A stretch of DNA of 64,000 nt from Atrichornis clamosus (lineage: Eukaryota; Chordata; Aves; Passeriformes; Menuridae), in the NCBI GenBank assembly GCA_013400975.1, contig WBMZ01003247.1, positions 1 to 64,000 of the forward strand, given 5' to 3'. The notes under the pieces were generated by a model. That model was not told the origin of the DNA and ran no database searches. It saw only the letters and a list, made by a program, of their open reading frames with translations. This document shows positions 1 to 13,200 of the stretch, piece by piece. A program made the translations under genes and the position numbers. Each line of letters starts with the position of its first letter. Position 1 is the stretch's first letter.

Positions 1-1198
1 CCGTGTGCACTGCAGCAGCTCAGAAACCTGAAGGGCACTTGGATGTGCAAGGCCTCTCCACATCACAGACTGGCTCATCCGCTTTCCAGCCTATCACCTT
101 TTCCTCTGACTTGCTACAGAACTCACTTGAAATCTTTTCCTTTCAGCGAAACTTATTTTCAGCTGAATCATTTCACTACTACATTTACTTTAAATGCAGA
201 TAGGCTTGTTTGCCACATACCATTTTATTATCCATATCAAAGAGTTTCTAATTAACCCTAGCATGTATTTCGAGTCATTTTTGTTGCAAACTGTCAGCAT
301 AATGATTGCTGTGAATTCTTTCCTGGTAGGAAAGAGGAGCCACATTTACTTAAAACTGGAAAGTTCACAAGAAACTCTCTTTACAGTGCCTTTTCAAAGT
401 TTACAGCCCAGAATTAGATGGTAACCAATAAACAGATACTGAACAGGTGAAGTAATACACATTTGCTTTTGACTACAGTGAGAACAGAACTAAGCCACTG
501 CAACATTTTGCCATTTTGAGAGGAGTTGCTTAAGTCAAGAATAATAGTTATCTCAAAAATCACCCCTTTTAAATCTTGTTGGCTTATAAGACACCATCTA
601 TGTAATTTGGCTGTTTCCTGAGATACTGAATTATTAATTCTGCTGTTCTGGGGTGACTCTTATTACACTAAAATGAAAAACTATATAAAATACTCAATCT
701 ATATCATAAGGTTTTCCACACGGAAAACAATTCCATTCTGATTTCACTGAATAGGATCAATAGCTTGCTATCCCACCTCTGAATGATTTGGTTTTGGCAA
801 AAGAATTCTAGTAGCAGTCACATGCGTGACTTGACTTAACATTTCCTTATTAACACCCATAAGTATTTTGTAAGTAAGAATTTTTAAAAGAAGACTATGA
901 CCAAGCAGCCAACATATATTTGCCTTATTGAAGTATTAAGAAAAGATGTTATAATACACTGGAGTAAAGTTTTTCTTGCCATGATTAACTGAAGAAGGCA
1001 ATGAAATAATAACAGCATTTTTGCTGTTATCCCATCCAGGAAGATCACCAGCACTCGTCCACCACTGCATTTCTATTCATTGTATTAATTATTTTGCTTT
1101 GGACTTCACCCACCAAAATCTCTTTTATGACATTCCAGAAGCATGTTTCTCCTGTCTGTACACCTAAACATCATCTTGTGGTGTTTTGCAATCTACAG
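1..1198 (+). other. MYPN intron upstream of exon w1
   Basis: AT-rich sequence with no splice-bounded coding segment I can defend. One open frame from position 3 to 203 reads as plausible linker protein but has no good donor site, so I treat it as intronic. The right end carries the pyrimidine-rich acceptor of exon w1. Confidence 0.6.
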
Positions 1199-1270
1199 GC
1201 TCAAAGCCCCACTAACTATTTGCAAGGACTGGACGGAAGACCTATAATTGCTGCTCCTGTATTTACAAAG
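1199..1270 (+). CDS. MYPN: MYPN exon w1: linker into Ig2
   Basis: This 72-nt, 24-codon exon has phase 0 at both ends. It follows a pyrimidine-rich tract ending in CTACAG and is followed by GTAATT. It encodes the segment ending in GRPIIAAPVFTK. The APVFTK stretch is the A-strand that opens the second Ig domain of myopalladin and palladin. It is the most 5' exon I can identify in the window. Confidence 0.92.
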
Positions 1271-4200
1271 GTAATTTGTTGACATATTTGAAAATTACAG
1301 TCAATCAAATGTAGAGAGAGATAATGAAAACATTTCTATCTCTCAAAAATTTAAAAAAAAATAATTATGCATTTCCTCTGAAATCAGCATTACATCCAGA
1401 CCATTAAGACATTTACTGACTGTCTGTTCATTTCCTCCTTTAGATGTTACAGGATATTTCAGCTTCTGAGGGGCAGCTTGTTGTCTTTGAATGTCGGGTG
1501 AAAGGAGCTCCTTCCCCAAAGGTTGAATGGTACAGAGAAGGAACATTGATAGAAGATTCTCCAGATTTTAGGATATTACAGAAAAGTATGTTTCTTGTGT
1601 GAAAATATTGTCTCTAGTAAAATACAGGCAAGCAAAAAAATTGCTAACATAGCAACACTGTGAATTTCTTATTACAATGGTAATTTTAATTTTCAAATGC
1701 AGTTAAAACATCTGCAATTTTCTCATAAGCCACTGGAATGTTTAAATTGTGAATATTCAACAGAAATTCCTTAAATACTACACCACACCAAACCCAAATG
1801 AAACAATGGTTTATCACAAGTTGATTTTATGTGGGTCATAGTTCCAGAAACGGTCTTCAAGACACAATAAAATAGTGCTAATATTGAAAAAAAAACTTCT
1901 TGCAGAATTTATTTCCAATTCCTAAATTCCAAATAGCGGTCGTAAGTGTACATCTGGTTCACTGGCTTTGACATACCACTGAGTATAAGGCCTGGCTGTC
2001 TTCACCACCCCTTAAACAGAAAAGTGGATTAAAAAGAGTATTCCATCATATTAAGAAGGTCAAGCTTTATATTTAGTCCTTAAAAATATTGAAAAAAAAC
2101 ATTGACAAAAGGAACTATATGCAATCTAATAATTCTGCTCTTCTTCCCTTTAGAACCACGATCCATGGCTGAACCAGGTGAGAAACATCAAAAGGCTCAT
2201 AATTTTTTCATTATATAAATGTGGTGATTTACCTCACTAAATGTTAATTACTGAAACTCTATAATTTAATTAACATAATTTCTTATTTTCCCCATGTTCT
2301 ATAGCTACTAGTGAGATCCATTTCAATGTAGGCTGTTCCACAAACATGTAATTTGAATTCTGTCTCTTTTGAAGAAAATGTTTCCATTCTGCTTTGACCC
2401 AGTTCTAACTCAGGATCTAAATGAGTTAAAGATTAATAAAATTAAAGTATGAGGGTCCCCTGCACATCTGAGGTCCTGAAGTACACCAGATGAAGTAGGC
2501 CTGAGCTATTTTTATCTAGTTTACCAGTTAGGGAACATTGCATCAGATGTTTAGTCATGTCAGCCATTCCCTGTGCTCCCTACCACTGTAATGTGAGAGT
2601 ACCACATTAGGTGTTCCATCCCTGATATCAGCAAATCCTATAAATGTGGCTGGATCTGCTGATTTCAAGGATCAGAGCAGAATGTAGGCTACTTCACAGC
2701 CTCCACAGGTTGGAGCAGAGGAACTTTACAGATTTCATTACTTCTCCAGGAGACATTCACTCTCTTCATTATGCTTTTCACCACTAAAAATATGAAGCTC
2801 CCCGTCTTAAGATGGAAGATTACCAAAGGAGTATTAATTCTTATGGAATATAAACTTCTGTAACTATTCTCCTTGCCCTACTAGAAGCTCTTTTATCCCA
2901 AAAAGTGTCTCGAAAGAAACTCCTTCTGTCTGAGATTTAAGAATTAAAAAAATGAACCTTCTACCGGAGCCACCAACACTGTTCTGTTACTGTTCAGTGG
3001 CATCACTGCTGAGTAATGTGAAGCAGATTTTAGAGGATAATCAGTTGGGTGCAGTTGTCACAGCTTCATCACCTGCTGCTCATTCAGAAGGAATCTGGAT
3101 TTCCATGCATGCAGTGGTTGGCAAATCCCAGCATGATAAACTAGATACTATAATGCCTTAAACTAGTTCTGTTATCATACTACTATAATAAACTATTATT
3201 CTCCTATAGTTGACAGCAAACAATATCTTTGTTGCTACAAGATTTTCCTCGGTGATGACATGAAACAATCAAGTTTAAGTGTGTTATGGCTTTCTACAGA
3301 AGTACTCATAAAAATATTTATCCTGTAGGGTTTTAGGAAAGTTTATTGCAAAATGGTGGCAAAATAGTCACTGACTAGGTAAAAAAATGTTATCACCCCA
3401 CATTTCAACCCACTTTAGATGTAACTCTTCCTCCCCCTCCCAGCTACACGGCCAAAAAAAAGATTTTAAATCCCATCACATAGGTATTTATTAGTTGGTA
3501 CTGCTGCCCAGACACGTCAGGTACTGGTCAGACAGCAATGTCATAACTGCAGAAGGACTTTTCAAGATGGAATATAATTTTTGCTAGTACAATTTTGATA
3601 GCACATTTTTGGTGCCCATTAGTCTTCTTCACAATGAAGTGAAAAGGCAACTTTCTGTAAGCTCAATTAGCACAATCCCCTCTATCTGCAAATCTGCACT
3701 GCTACTGTTGGAAAATGCCAGACTATGTGTTTTGTACTTCTCCCCCTTACAGAATGACTCCACTTGAATTGTTCCCAGTCAATTAGAATTAATCTTTCAA
3801 TCTGCAGAGATAAAAATACCTATATTTTAGTGAGCTGAGAGTATGGAGCACACTATATTTTTCCAAATTAAATTTTAAGTTCTTTAGTCTTAAGTCTGTA
3901 GTTCATGTGCTTAGGAAAATGTTTTCCACACACTGCTGACACCTGTTCTTCACTTTCATTGGGCATGCTGGAGCACAGAGGGTACCAGTTGCTGCAGACA
4001 ATGCTGATAACAGCTGCTGCACACAAAGGCTGCCAAAATTGATAATACTGATGAAACTAAAAACAAACTGAGCAAAGTGGAAGACCTTAAGGAAGTCTCC
4101 GCAAAGGTAGTCAGGGTTTTGTGTGTTTGTTCTCTGCATGTTCAATTCAAGTACTAATACTGCTCTAATGCTTTGCAGAGGAGATTTGTACTCTCGTTAT

Positions 4201-7200
4201 TGCTGAAGTGTTTTCAGAAGATTCTGGCAGTTTCACCTGTACTGCAAGCAATAAATATGGCACAGTGTCTAGTATAGCTCGTCTGACTGTCAAAGGTAAG
4301 AGTTAGTTTTAGTCCTTTGCTCCCTAGTAAATACAAGCAGAGCAGGTTGTGATTTATGCTGTGTGCTGTTGACTTCAATGCAGCTTAAGTTCTGGCAGTG
4401 TTCTTCATAACTAAAAAGTCTGAGAATTCTCTGGAAAAAAAAAAGTTTGTATTTCAAAGCTGCTAGTGGAATTCACTGGAGACATGAGTGACGAGCACTG
4501 ATTGATTTTCCAAACTGAAACCGTCTCTTTTCCCTCTACCTTTACAATACTCCTTTTCTAAGGGAATTTTTCTTAAACAAACAAGGTCAAACAACTCAGT
4601 CCAACAGCTGGAAGAACATCAGAGTGAGTTTCTTGAACTGTAACTGTTGTGATTTCATTTCTCTATGATTTATGGTATTTCCGTATCATCAGAAGTTTGA
4701 TATTTCCTCTTTCAGCATCTGAAGACAGCAGTAATGCTGCTGCCCTTCACACAACAAGCTCCATCGACTTTGTTGCAGCTGAACACCAACCTCCTCCACC
4801 TACTCCTTCCCACCATGTAGCAAATCAAACACCCAAACCTAAACTTGAAGGTGTTCTTGTGAACCACAACGAACCCAGATCGAGTTCCAAGGCAGGGCTC
4901 CGTGTACACTTCAAGCTGCCTGAAGATGAAAAAGGAAGTGAATCATCATCAGAGGAAGGACCTGGTGCTACAAACCAAACCAGACCCAACTATTTCCCAG
5001 AGAGGATAAATGGGCAGCCAGTGAAAATACCAGAGCCAACATCACCATCCAAGGAACCTCCCCCAGTACTGGCTAAGCCAAAGCTGTAAGTAAACAAAAG
5101 TCTCAAGAGTATCACTGGTATTATTTAATATTTATTGACCATGCACTATTGCACTAGAGCAAAAACTCAAATGTGGAATAAAAATATGGTTGGTATCACA
5201 TGGCATTGGCATAATTAACCACAGTCTTAGAAAACATATTCTACAGAGCTAGATTATTTTTTCTGTATAACCCTCTCAGGAAAAGTGTTCTCCAATTTTA
5301 AAAATAATTTTTCCCTTTTGAAATGCTTTCTCTTTGAAATGTTATTCATTCTACAATGTTGTCTGCTGCAATCTAAGGGGGAACAACACTGCTCTTATGC
5401 AGGCAAAATAAAAGCAGGTTCTTCAAACATATCTCACTCAATTCTGGGTGTGCAATTTTGCCAAAATCAGGCATATTCAGTCTTACACATAGTACAGACT
5501 GACAAATAGCAAGCAACTGTCATCCAAAAGGCCATGCCTCATGACTTTTATGTCCCACAAACGTCATCTCCTCCTAAAACAGATAAAATACTTGGAAATG
5601 TTTGATAATGTGAAACCACTTGAACTAAAAAGCACCTGCATGATTAGTGCACTGTGAGCTCAAGGGGGAATTTGAAGAAGTTGTGCAGTTTTCTTAGAGG
5701 ACAATTTATGGAATTCACACTGCAGTTTATTAAGAAAAGTATTTTCAGCATTTTTTCAACCTCCCACATCTAGTTTACAAAATGCATGCAGGCACCTTCA
5801 TTTCATTTCTTAAATGGGCAGAAACTTTAACTAAGGGCTTGGGAAGGACTTTTTAAAGTAATTCAATGGTGCTCTCAAGCAGGGATGTAATTTCATAGTA
5901 TAAACATTACAAGGAGAAGACAGAACTTACATACCTTGTAGCAGAGGAAGAATTTGGAGTTGTTTTAATTTGTGACACCCATGTTCACAGCCCTACATAC
6001 TTTCTGAGCTTTAGTGTGTTTAAGAGGTAAGCAGAAGCAGCATTTAAGTGCACAATGCTTGCATACAGCAGAATTTCTCTCATCCCCTCACCAAAAAAGC
6101 CCTGTTACAAAGGATTGCTTTATTATGCAGATGTATATATGAAGGACAAAATCAGGACCACACAGCTCCTAACTCTCTAACATTCCACTTTGTGAAAGCC
6201 TGAAATCGCTATCTTTATCTACCTTTAATGGGATTTTTGGTTAGTACATTATAGAAATGAATTCTTTTAACTAAAACCAAATTATGTTGAGCATGTATTT
6301 GGTTTGCCAGTAGCAGTTGTGCTTGGTCTCTACATTTCCAACTTTTTATCAATAGCTATTTAATACTCCATAGTTTATTACATAATCGTTTTCCATATCC
6401 TCTAGGTCCTTTCTGGTTTTGGAAAGGAAAAAGTTATCCTGTTTTTCATGTGCTGTATTTCCATATACATAAGAACTAAATAAACCGCTTGACAAGGCAA
6501 AATAATTTTCCTTAATTGCAAAGTAAAAAAGCCCTGAAGGCATATCCAGCAGATAGCATCTAGAAAACAACAACTGCAGTCCTCTCTGAATTATGCACTC
6601 ATGCCTGTCACAGAATATCAACACTACCTAAACTACGTTGGTAATATCTCTTATGGTGGATTATTACAAAGCTTTATCAAAATGCTGATTTCAGACCCCA
6701 CTTCAGCAGAAGGTAGATAATGCAACCTGTCTTACAAATGCTCATTTAAAATATGATACACCAAATCTTACTCTTAGTTACACAAGCAGAGAGGTACTAA
6801 GGTGACATAGAGCAAACTAGACAATGCTAGCTGCTTAAATATCTTCAAGTAAGATTTCTGTTTATATTTCACTCATTAAAATGCAAGAATTATCTTCAGT
6901 CAAATAATTTTCAGGCAAAAAGCTTTCATGCCTCTGGCAAAGAAGGGGAGATGAAAGAAAAGATTATTTTAGTAGCAACTAATATTATGCTTTTCTCATA
7001 ATGTTAGAGAATATGTCATGTAGCAGTTTCCCCTGTCTCTTACTGTATCACAGGACATAGATTTTTTTCTCTCTGAATTCATATATGGAAATGTAGCCAG
7101 CCAGCATATTTGGGGCTCATAACCAATTTTGCTCATCTTTATTTTATGTGCAGTGATCAGAGCCAGTTAAAACAGCTCCACAACCAGGTGCTGCTTGAAC

Positions 7201-10200
7201 AACAGCAGGTGCATCAGGCATCTCTAAGAGAGCTGTCATTCAACACAACTGTATTGAATTCTGCCACTTCATTCTACCAGCAGTCCACCTCAACTCTGTA
7301 CAAGCAAAGCTCAGCCTCTGCTTCGCAAGCTTTCGGCTACACCCGCCCCAAGCAGTTCCTGCCATCTCAAACCTCCCCTCCAGCCAGCTCCTCTGCCACC
7401 TCCTCAGTTACAGCGTTCAGTAGCATCCCTCAAGCTACTCAGAGAACAAATAACATGGAAAATTTCATAGGAAATCCTCCGCCTGCCCCATCAAGGTCTT
7501 CCATAGGGTTTACAAGCAAAAGTGAACAGTCTCTACCAAGCCCTAAAGAACCCATGGTGCCTCCATTAACACTTTCTACATGTAGTGTAAAACAGTTTCA
7601 GCCACAGACTGTGACTCCTGCTCCCATCTCCCCAACCGGACGGATACAGAACCCAGTAGCTTTCCTTAGTGCTGTTCTTCCTTCACTTCCTACTGCACCA
7701 TCAACCAACGCTATGGGACTGCCCAGAAGTACACCAGCCACGTAAGTAGCACAAACCACACACACAGAAGCAGGGACAAGAATCACTCAACGGAAACTAG
7801 GATGTATTTCTGTTCAAGGGTTCAGCAGGGGATTCACTGAAATGCAAGTCTTTCATAAAATAGACAAGTGAGTTATTCATATATTCCGGTAAGGGATAAT
7901 ACCTTCCATAACAAGATACACCAAGGGTAAGGTAGAATTCAAGATAGAGAAATGTGAGTGTATAAACAGATATATACAAGAATGTGGTGGCTCAGAAATT
8001 TGTAAGACTGTACCAGTGTTAAAAGAAAGATTTCGTGAGCTTGCAGTGTAAGTCATTCTAAGACCATTTGCTTACATAAGGTATAAAACATTCATACCTA
8101 TTGTAAGCAACAAGTAAACTTTTAAAATGTACCTTATACTGCAAGTTATTTTTTTAGATGAGGTACATCTAAGAAATAACTTACATAAAGGTATTTTTCT
8201 GGTTGCAGTACTTTATATATCTGAAGCCCTCTAGAAAAGCTCAGGAGAGTTAATGGTTTGCACATAAATACAGCCAGAATGATTTCTATGACAAAATAGC
8301 TACCATCATGCAAGCAAATAAGGATGATGATGTACTGGCAAGGTTGTGGCCTTAAGAGTCCCTTCTGTACTGGTACAGTTGAAGTGAATATCTCTTTTGT
8401 GGACTATGTAAACCCTGTGTTAGCACGCCCAGCAGCAGTAGATTGGTACAACTATTTATCCATAGAACTCCAAATCCTGTGCAAAGTAAGGAATATTTTC
8501 CCCTTTTATCAATGGTACAGTTCAAGGTAGTGATAGCCATCAGTAAGTCACAATCTCCTGACTATCCCGCTGATGCTACATCAACCAATCTGTTATTATA
8601 ACAGAAAAATGTCCCTGGGTCTATACCATTCACCATAATGCATGTCTAAACCATTGTGTGCCAAGAAATCCTGCCTTCAAACCATTCCTGCACTCCTACT
8701 CGCAGACCTCCCAGTTGCCCAGCACAGCCACATAATTGCCATCACCCTGTGACATGTGCCTGGAGGCCTTCCCAGCCTTGGCAGCCAGATCAGGCACACA
8801 TCATACCTTATAGCTTATAAGGTTCACAGTGAAGGTTTTCACTTTAGCCAACTGAAGCCTTTGGTCTGCTTCCACAATGCTGTGAAGCCATGCAAAAATC
8901 AACTGCAGCTGTCACCAGTCCCCTTTCCCCTTCAGTGCTGGGGCAAAAGTGCTCAAGTGCTGTTCTCTTTGCATTAATGACACCTAACCCTTGCAAAGTG
9001 CTTTCCTTTTTCTCACTGCTGCACAGGCATCACCACATAAGTCATGACATTATGCCTAGCAGGAAGACCAGTTAAATACAGTTTTCTTCATTTCAGCTTT
9101 CCTGGGCCCCAGCCCAGAGCAGAATTCCCACACAACTAGAACTCCTCGTATTGAGATTTAAATCTTGACCTCTGCATAAGAGAGAGTTTAATGAGGTCAC
9201 AAAAGGTCAGGAAGGAACCTAAAGAGTATCTGTGATAATCTGTAGATACCTATTTAAGCTTCAACTTCCTTTTTTGGCATTATCAATTATAGTAATTCTG
9301 GTTACAAAAGGAGGGAGAGCTCACTGTGTCTGTAGAACCACAGAAGGAAGACGCCTTGCAGAGCAATCGTCAGTTATGCCTCTACCCAGAGCCCCTGTTA
9401 TCAAGAGCCCAACTCCTGCTAAACTACCAGAACGTTCCACACTCTCTCAGAGTGTCCTGCTGCTGTGCTCCAGCAGTGCACTCTCAGTCTCTTGACAGTG
9501 TCCTGACAATCTTATTGAACTATTTTCAAACCTTACTAAAACTAAATAGATCACATCTATAAAATAAAACTAAAAAATAACTATTGATGTTAGGTGTCAT
9601 AAAAGGGCGAGAGAAGTGAAAGAAGTAAAAGTTCATGGAAGGAGTAAATGATCAATGAAGATGTGGGATAAAGATCAATGAGAAATTGTATTAACTTTTA
9701 AATTATTGCCCGATAACAGTCAAATGTACACATTGTACACCTAAGGTAACACTCACACACATTTCTTTAGCATTTACTGTGACATCATAATTGCAGGATA
9801 AATATAAAAGGAACTTAGATGCTTATTGTAGAATATAATGCTTACTCTCTGTAAGATGTGTGTTTTAAATTTCTACTGGCATGGGAATCGGATGCACCAC
9901 CAAGATAGTACCAAAAAAAAAAAATCCAATCCTGTATTGTGCTTTGGTTTCCATGTAAATAAATAACAGGTTCTTCCAGACAACTGAAGCATAACATGAA
10001 GCATCATACAGGTGGCAAAATATATATATACTGGTTGCTGCATGTTGGTATCAGAATTTTCTTTTAATAGCCCAACCCAGGGATTAACAAAGAAAAACCT
10101 GAAGCCTCTGCCATTAGCAACAGATGATTCTATTCGGGAAAATAAAGCTGCACTTGTAAAGGACCTGGAAAGAAGACTGCATTTCAGAGAGGATGCTAAT

Positions 10201-13200
10201 CAACCAAATGGTCAGCAGGTAAGAAAATCAAGTGTTATTAAAATAAATTTCACTCACTAACAAGACAGGTATCATGGCATGTGGAAAAAAGGGTGTTTGT
10301 GTGGGAGAGCTGCTGCACTACTTTGCAGGGTGAACTTTTATGGCAAGTACTAGTTTGGAATAGCAAACTGGAGCTTTAAACAGGAAGCAGCTGTAGAAAA
10401 TTTACTTTGTGATTGAGCAGCATTTTTCATTTCTGATCATCTCAGAGGCTGGTAGGAATGTAAAACTTCTTTATTTTCATGAAACCTTCTGGACACTGGC
10501 TTTAATTTTTCTGCTTTACAAGTTGCTCAACTCATTGCACACATATATAAATTCACACATTATATTTGAAACAAATAGTAAAGTAATCAAACGGTTTAGG
10601 AAAAGTGTTTTGCTCTTCTTTAGGTTGAACTAAAATGGGCTTTCAATTTTTTAACATTAAACCTATTTTTCCAAATTTTCAAACTTATATGAATTGACAG
10701 GGACTTCCTGGGAACTCGTGAGTTTAGCAAAATAACAAGCCTTTTAAAAAGCTCAAGAAACTAAATATCAGTTCACTCTTAACTGGAATCAATACATTCA
10801 CTGGATCTGGCCACTGTCCATGAAATTAAAGAAAAAATAAAAAATGAAATAGTATTTAAGAGGTTAAAATCACTGTAAATCAGGTTCAATTACCCTGGAA
10901 TAACAGTAGGACACACTAAGGACTGCTGTATAGCTGCTCTGCCTGGAGGTGATTATTCTTCTCTCACCTTGGCCATGGAGCCCTCCATAGCTGTTCCACC
11001 AGCTCAGGTTTAATGCAACAAATAAGTGTTTACCCTCATCTGTCGTCAACCAAAGAACTTTTCACAACATCCATCAGCCCTTCTGATAGAGAACATGCAG
11101 AGAGGAGCAAAACACCATCGACTCTCTGGAGCAAAGTACCCTCTCTGGACAACTGCAGTGTAATCCCTAGGGTTTTTTAATTTTGCTGTTGACCTTTCTT
11201 TCTGGCAGATCACACTGCCAAAGCACTTTGGGTAAAACAACTGGCAAGCAGTACGTTTTGCAGATGAATCACAAGCGTTACAATTTGTACTTGCTACGGT
11301 AGTAAGACAAATTATTTAGAGAGCTACTGTGAAATACCAGTCAGTCTTTCGAGTTAACTGCATGATAACCCCTTTAGAAACAAGGATCACTACTAGTGTC
11401 AAAGTTATCTGCTGACAGCAAAAGTTATTTATACACTTATTTGCTATTCTATAAGAGACTAAACCTAAATCTTGATTCTCAAATTCCTCAAACACTGAAA
11501 AACCTCAAAGCTGTCACTTCTCTAATTGTAAACGGTAATTAGAATGCCAAGAGCAATGAACTAAAATCAGGTTTAGAATTACTTAATAAAAGTTCCCTCA
11601 TTTTCCTCTCAATTCCCTAATCCCTTCTGATTTTACTCTATCTGGGAAAAGCTTACTCCAGCAAATTCAAGTCTGAGTTTTCTCCTCAATGAAGGCAGTG
11701 ATTATTTAAATAGATGACAGGATGAACAGTGTTTTCCAAAATTCCTATTGCTTTACACTATATAGAACAATGTGACTAATACGATGGAGTGCTGGATTCA
11801 CACCCATATATTCTGGCCTGTTTTTATCTCTTGTAGTTAACACAGAATTCGAAAGGAGACATTTTCATTCCATACATAGCATTATCTGTATTAAATTGAT
11901 TATTGTAATGGTAGGGAAGGGCTTATTCCCTTTCTTTTAAATACAAATGCAAGTCTCCTCTGTGTGAGAGATCATTGCATAATGGAGTACGGCATCCAGT
12001 ATAAATCTCAATTGTTGGTGTCCTTGTATTGTCTACATGCTATTTTAAAAATTCTTTCTCATAAAATGTGTTCTGTTTGTATTTTTATTTAGAGAATTGT
12101 TCTAGGACCCCACATTTCAATAGCAGAGTTTGGTCTCACTTACCATACCTGTAGAGCATGCAGGGATCATCCAGAATGTACGCTGTAGATGACAAGCCTG
12201 TGCCTTAAAGTTCTGGTATTGTCTTACATTACTATATGCAGTCATGAACAGGAGTGTTTTACATCCTGCTGCTCTATTTATCATCTAAAAGTGACTTCCA
12301 TATGAAAAGTGTTTAGCTAACAAGATGAGATTTTCCTAAGTGTCAGCATTATGCACTCAGCATGATATCTGATAGTCCAGATGTACTCCTTCTGTTTCAT
12401 CCAGTACATCATTCATCACCAACAATAAAGAAATCCAGAATGAGAACATAGTTGGTAATTTTTGCTGATGCTGCATGAGATAGAATAGATTCATCTCTGA
12501 GCTTCTACAGCTATGATAACCATGAGGTGCTGACAGAAATACAAATATGACTTTGCTAAGATTCTAGCTGCAACTTTGATCAAGTACCTGCAACAAGAAG
12601 CTGTCATTTATACCAGAAAAAAAAAAGCCATACCTGTCATTTCTGCAGATGGTGGTATGCTGTATTGCCAGGTGAAATTTCATCACATTTAGGAGTGCTG
12701 AAAAAAAGTATGATTCATTTATACCCAAACATCTTCAGTCAGATTTGCTCAGTTCTTTCAAACAGAAGGTGTACTGAGTAAGGAGTGGCTTTATGCAATC
12801 ACAGGAAGGCATTAGGACAAATCCCAGGATGCAGGAGACTTAACTCAGTGTCTTCCTTGGTCTGAAGACAATCAGATTCATAACTCTGAGCTCCTGTAAC
12901 TACAGGCTTAACTCCCTGCCAGTGGGTATGTGTAGTATTGATGTTGACCCAGGTTGTACAAATAATTAAGCATTCTTTATTAGAAGGAGAAAAATCTGGA
13001 AATCGCACCTTTCTGAACAGCTTCTCTAACAGGTGACCCAAGCTTTTCTATCATCTTCTCCAGCTCAAGGAATCAAACTTAAGACTTTCAGGCACCAAGA
13101 ACTGGCCCTCAATTAGCAGAACATTTCAAAGAGTGTTTCAGCTTAATGATTAGGGTCCTTGGAGGAAGCTGTTAGAATCCTTTCTTTCAGTTTTTGATGG

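Noticed and set aside
3..203. Open frame at the left edge reading like a Ser/Gln-rich MYPN linker
   Set aside because: No GTAAG/GTGAG-type donor closes it and I could not match it to myopalladin; the frame is not needed to explain exon w1.
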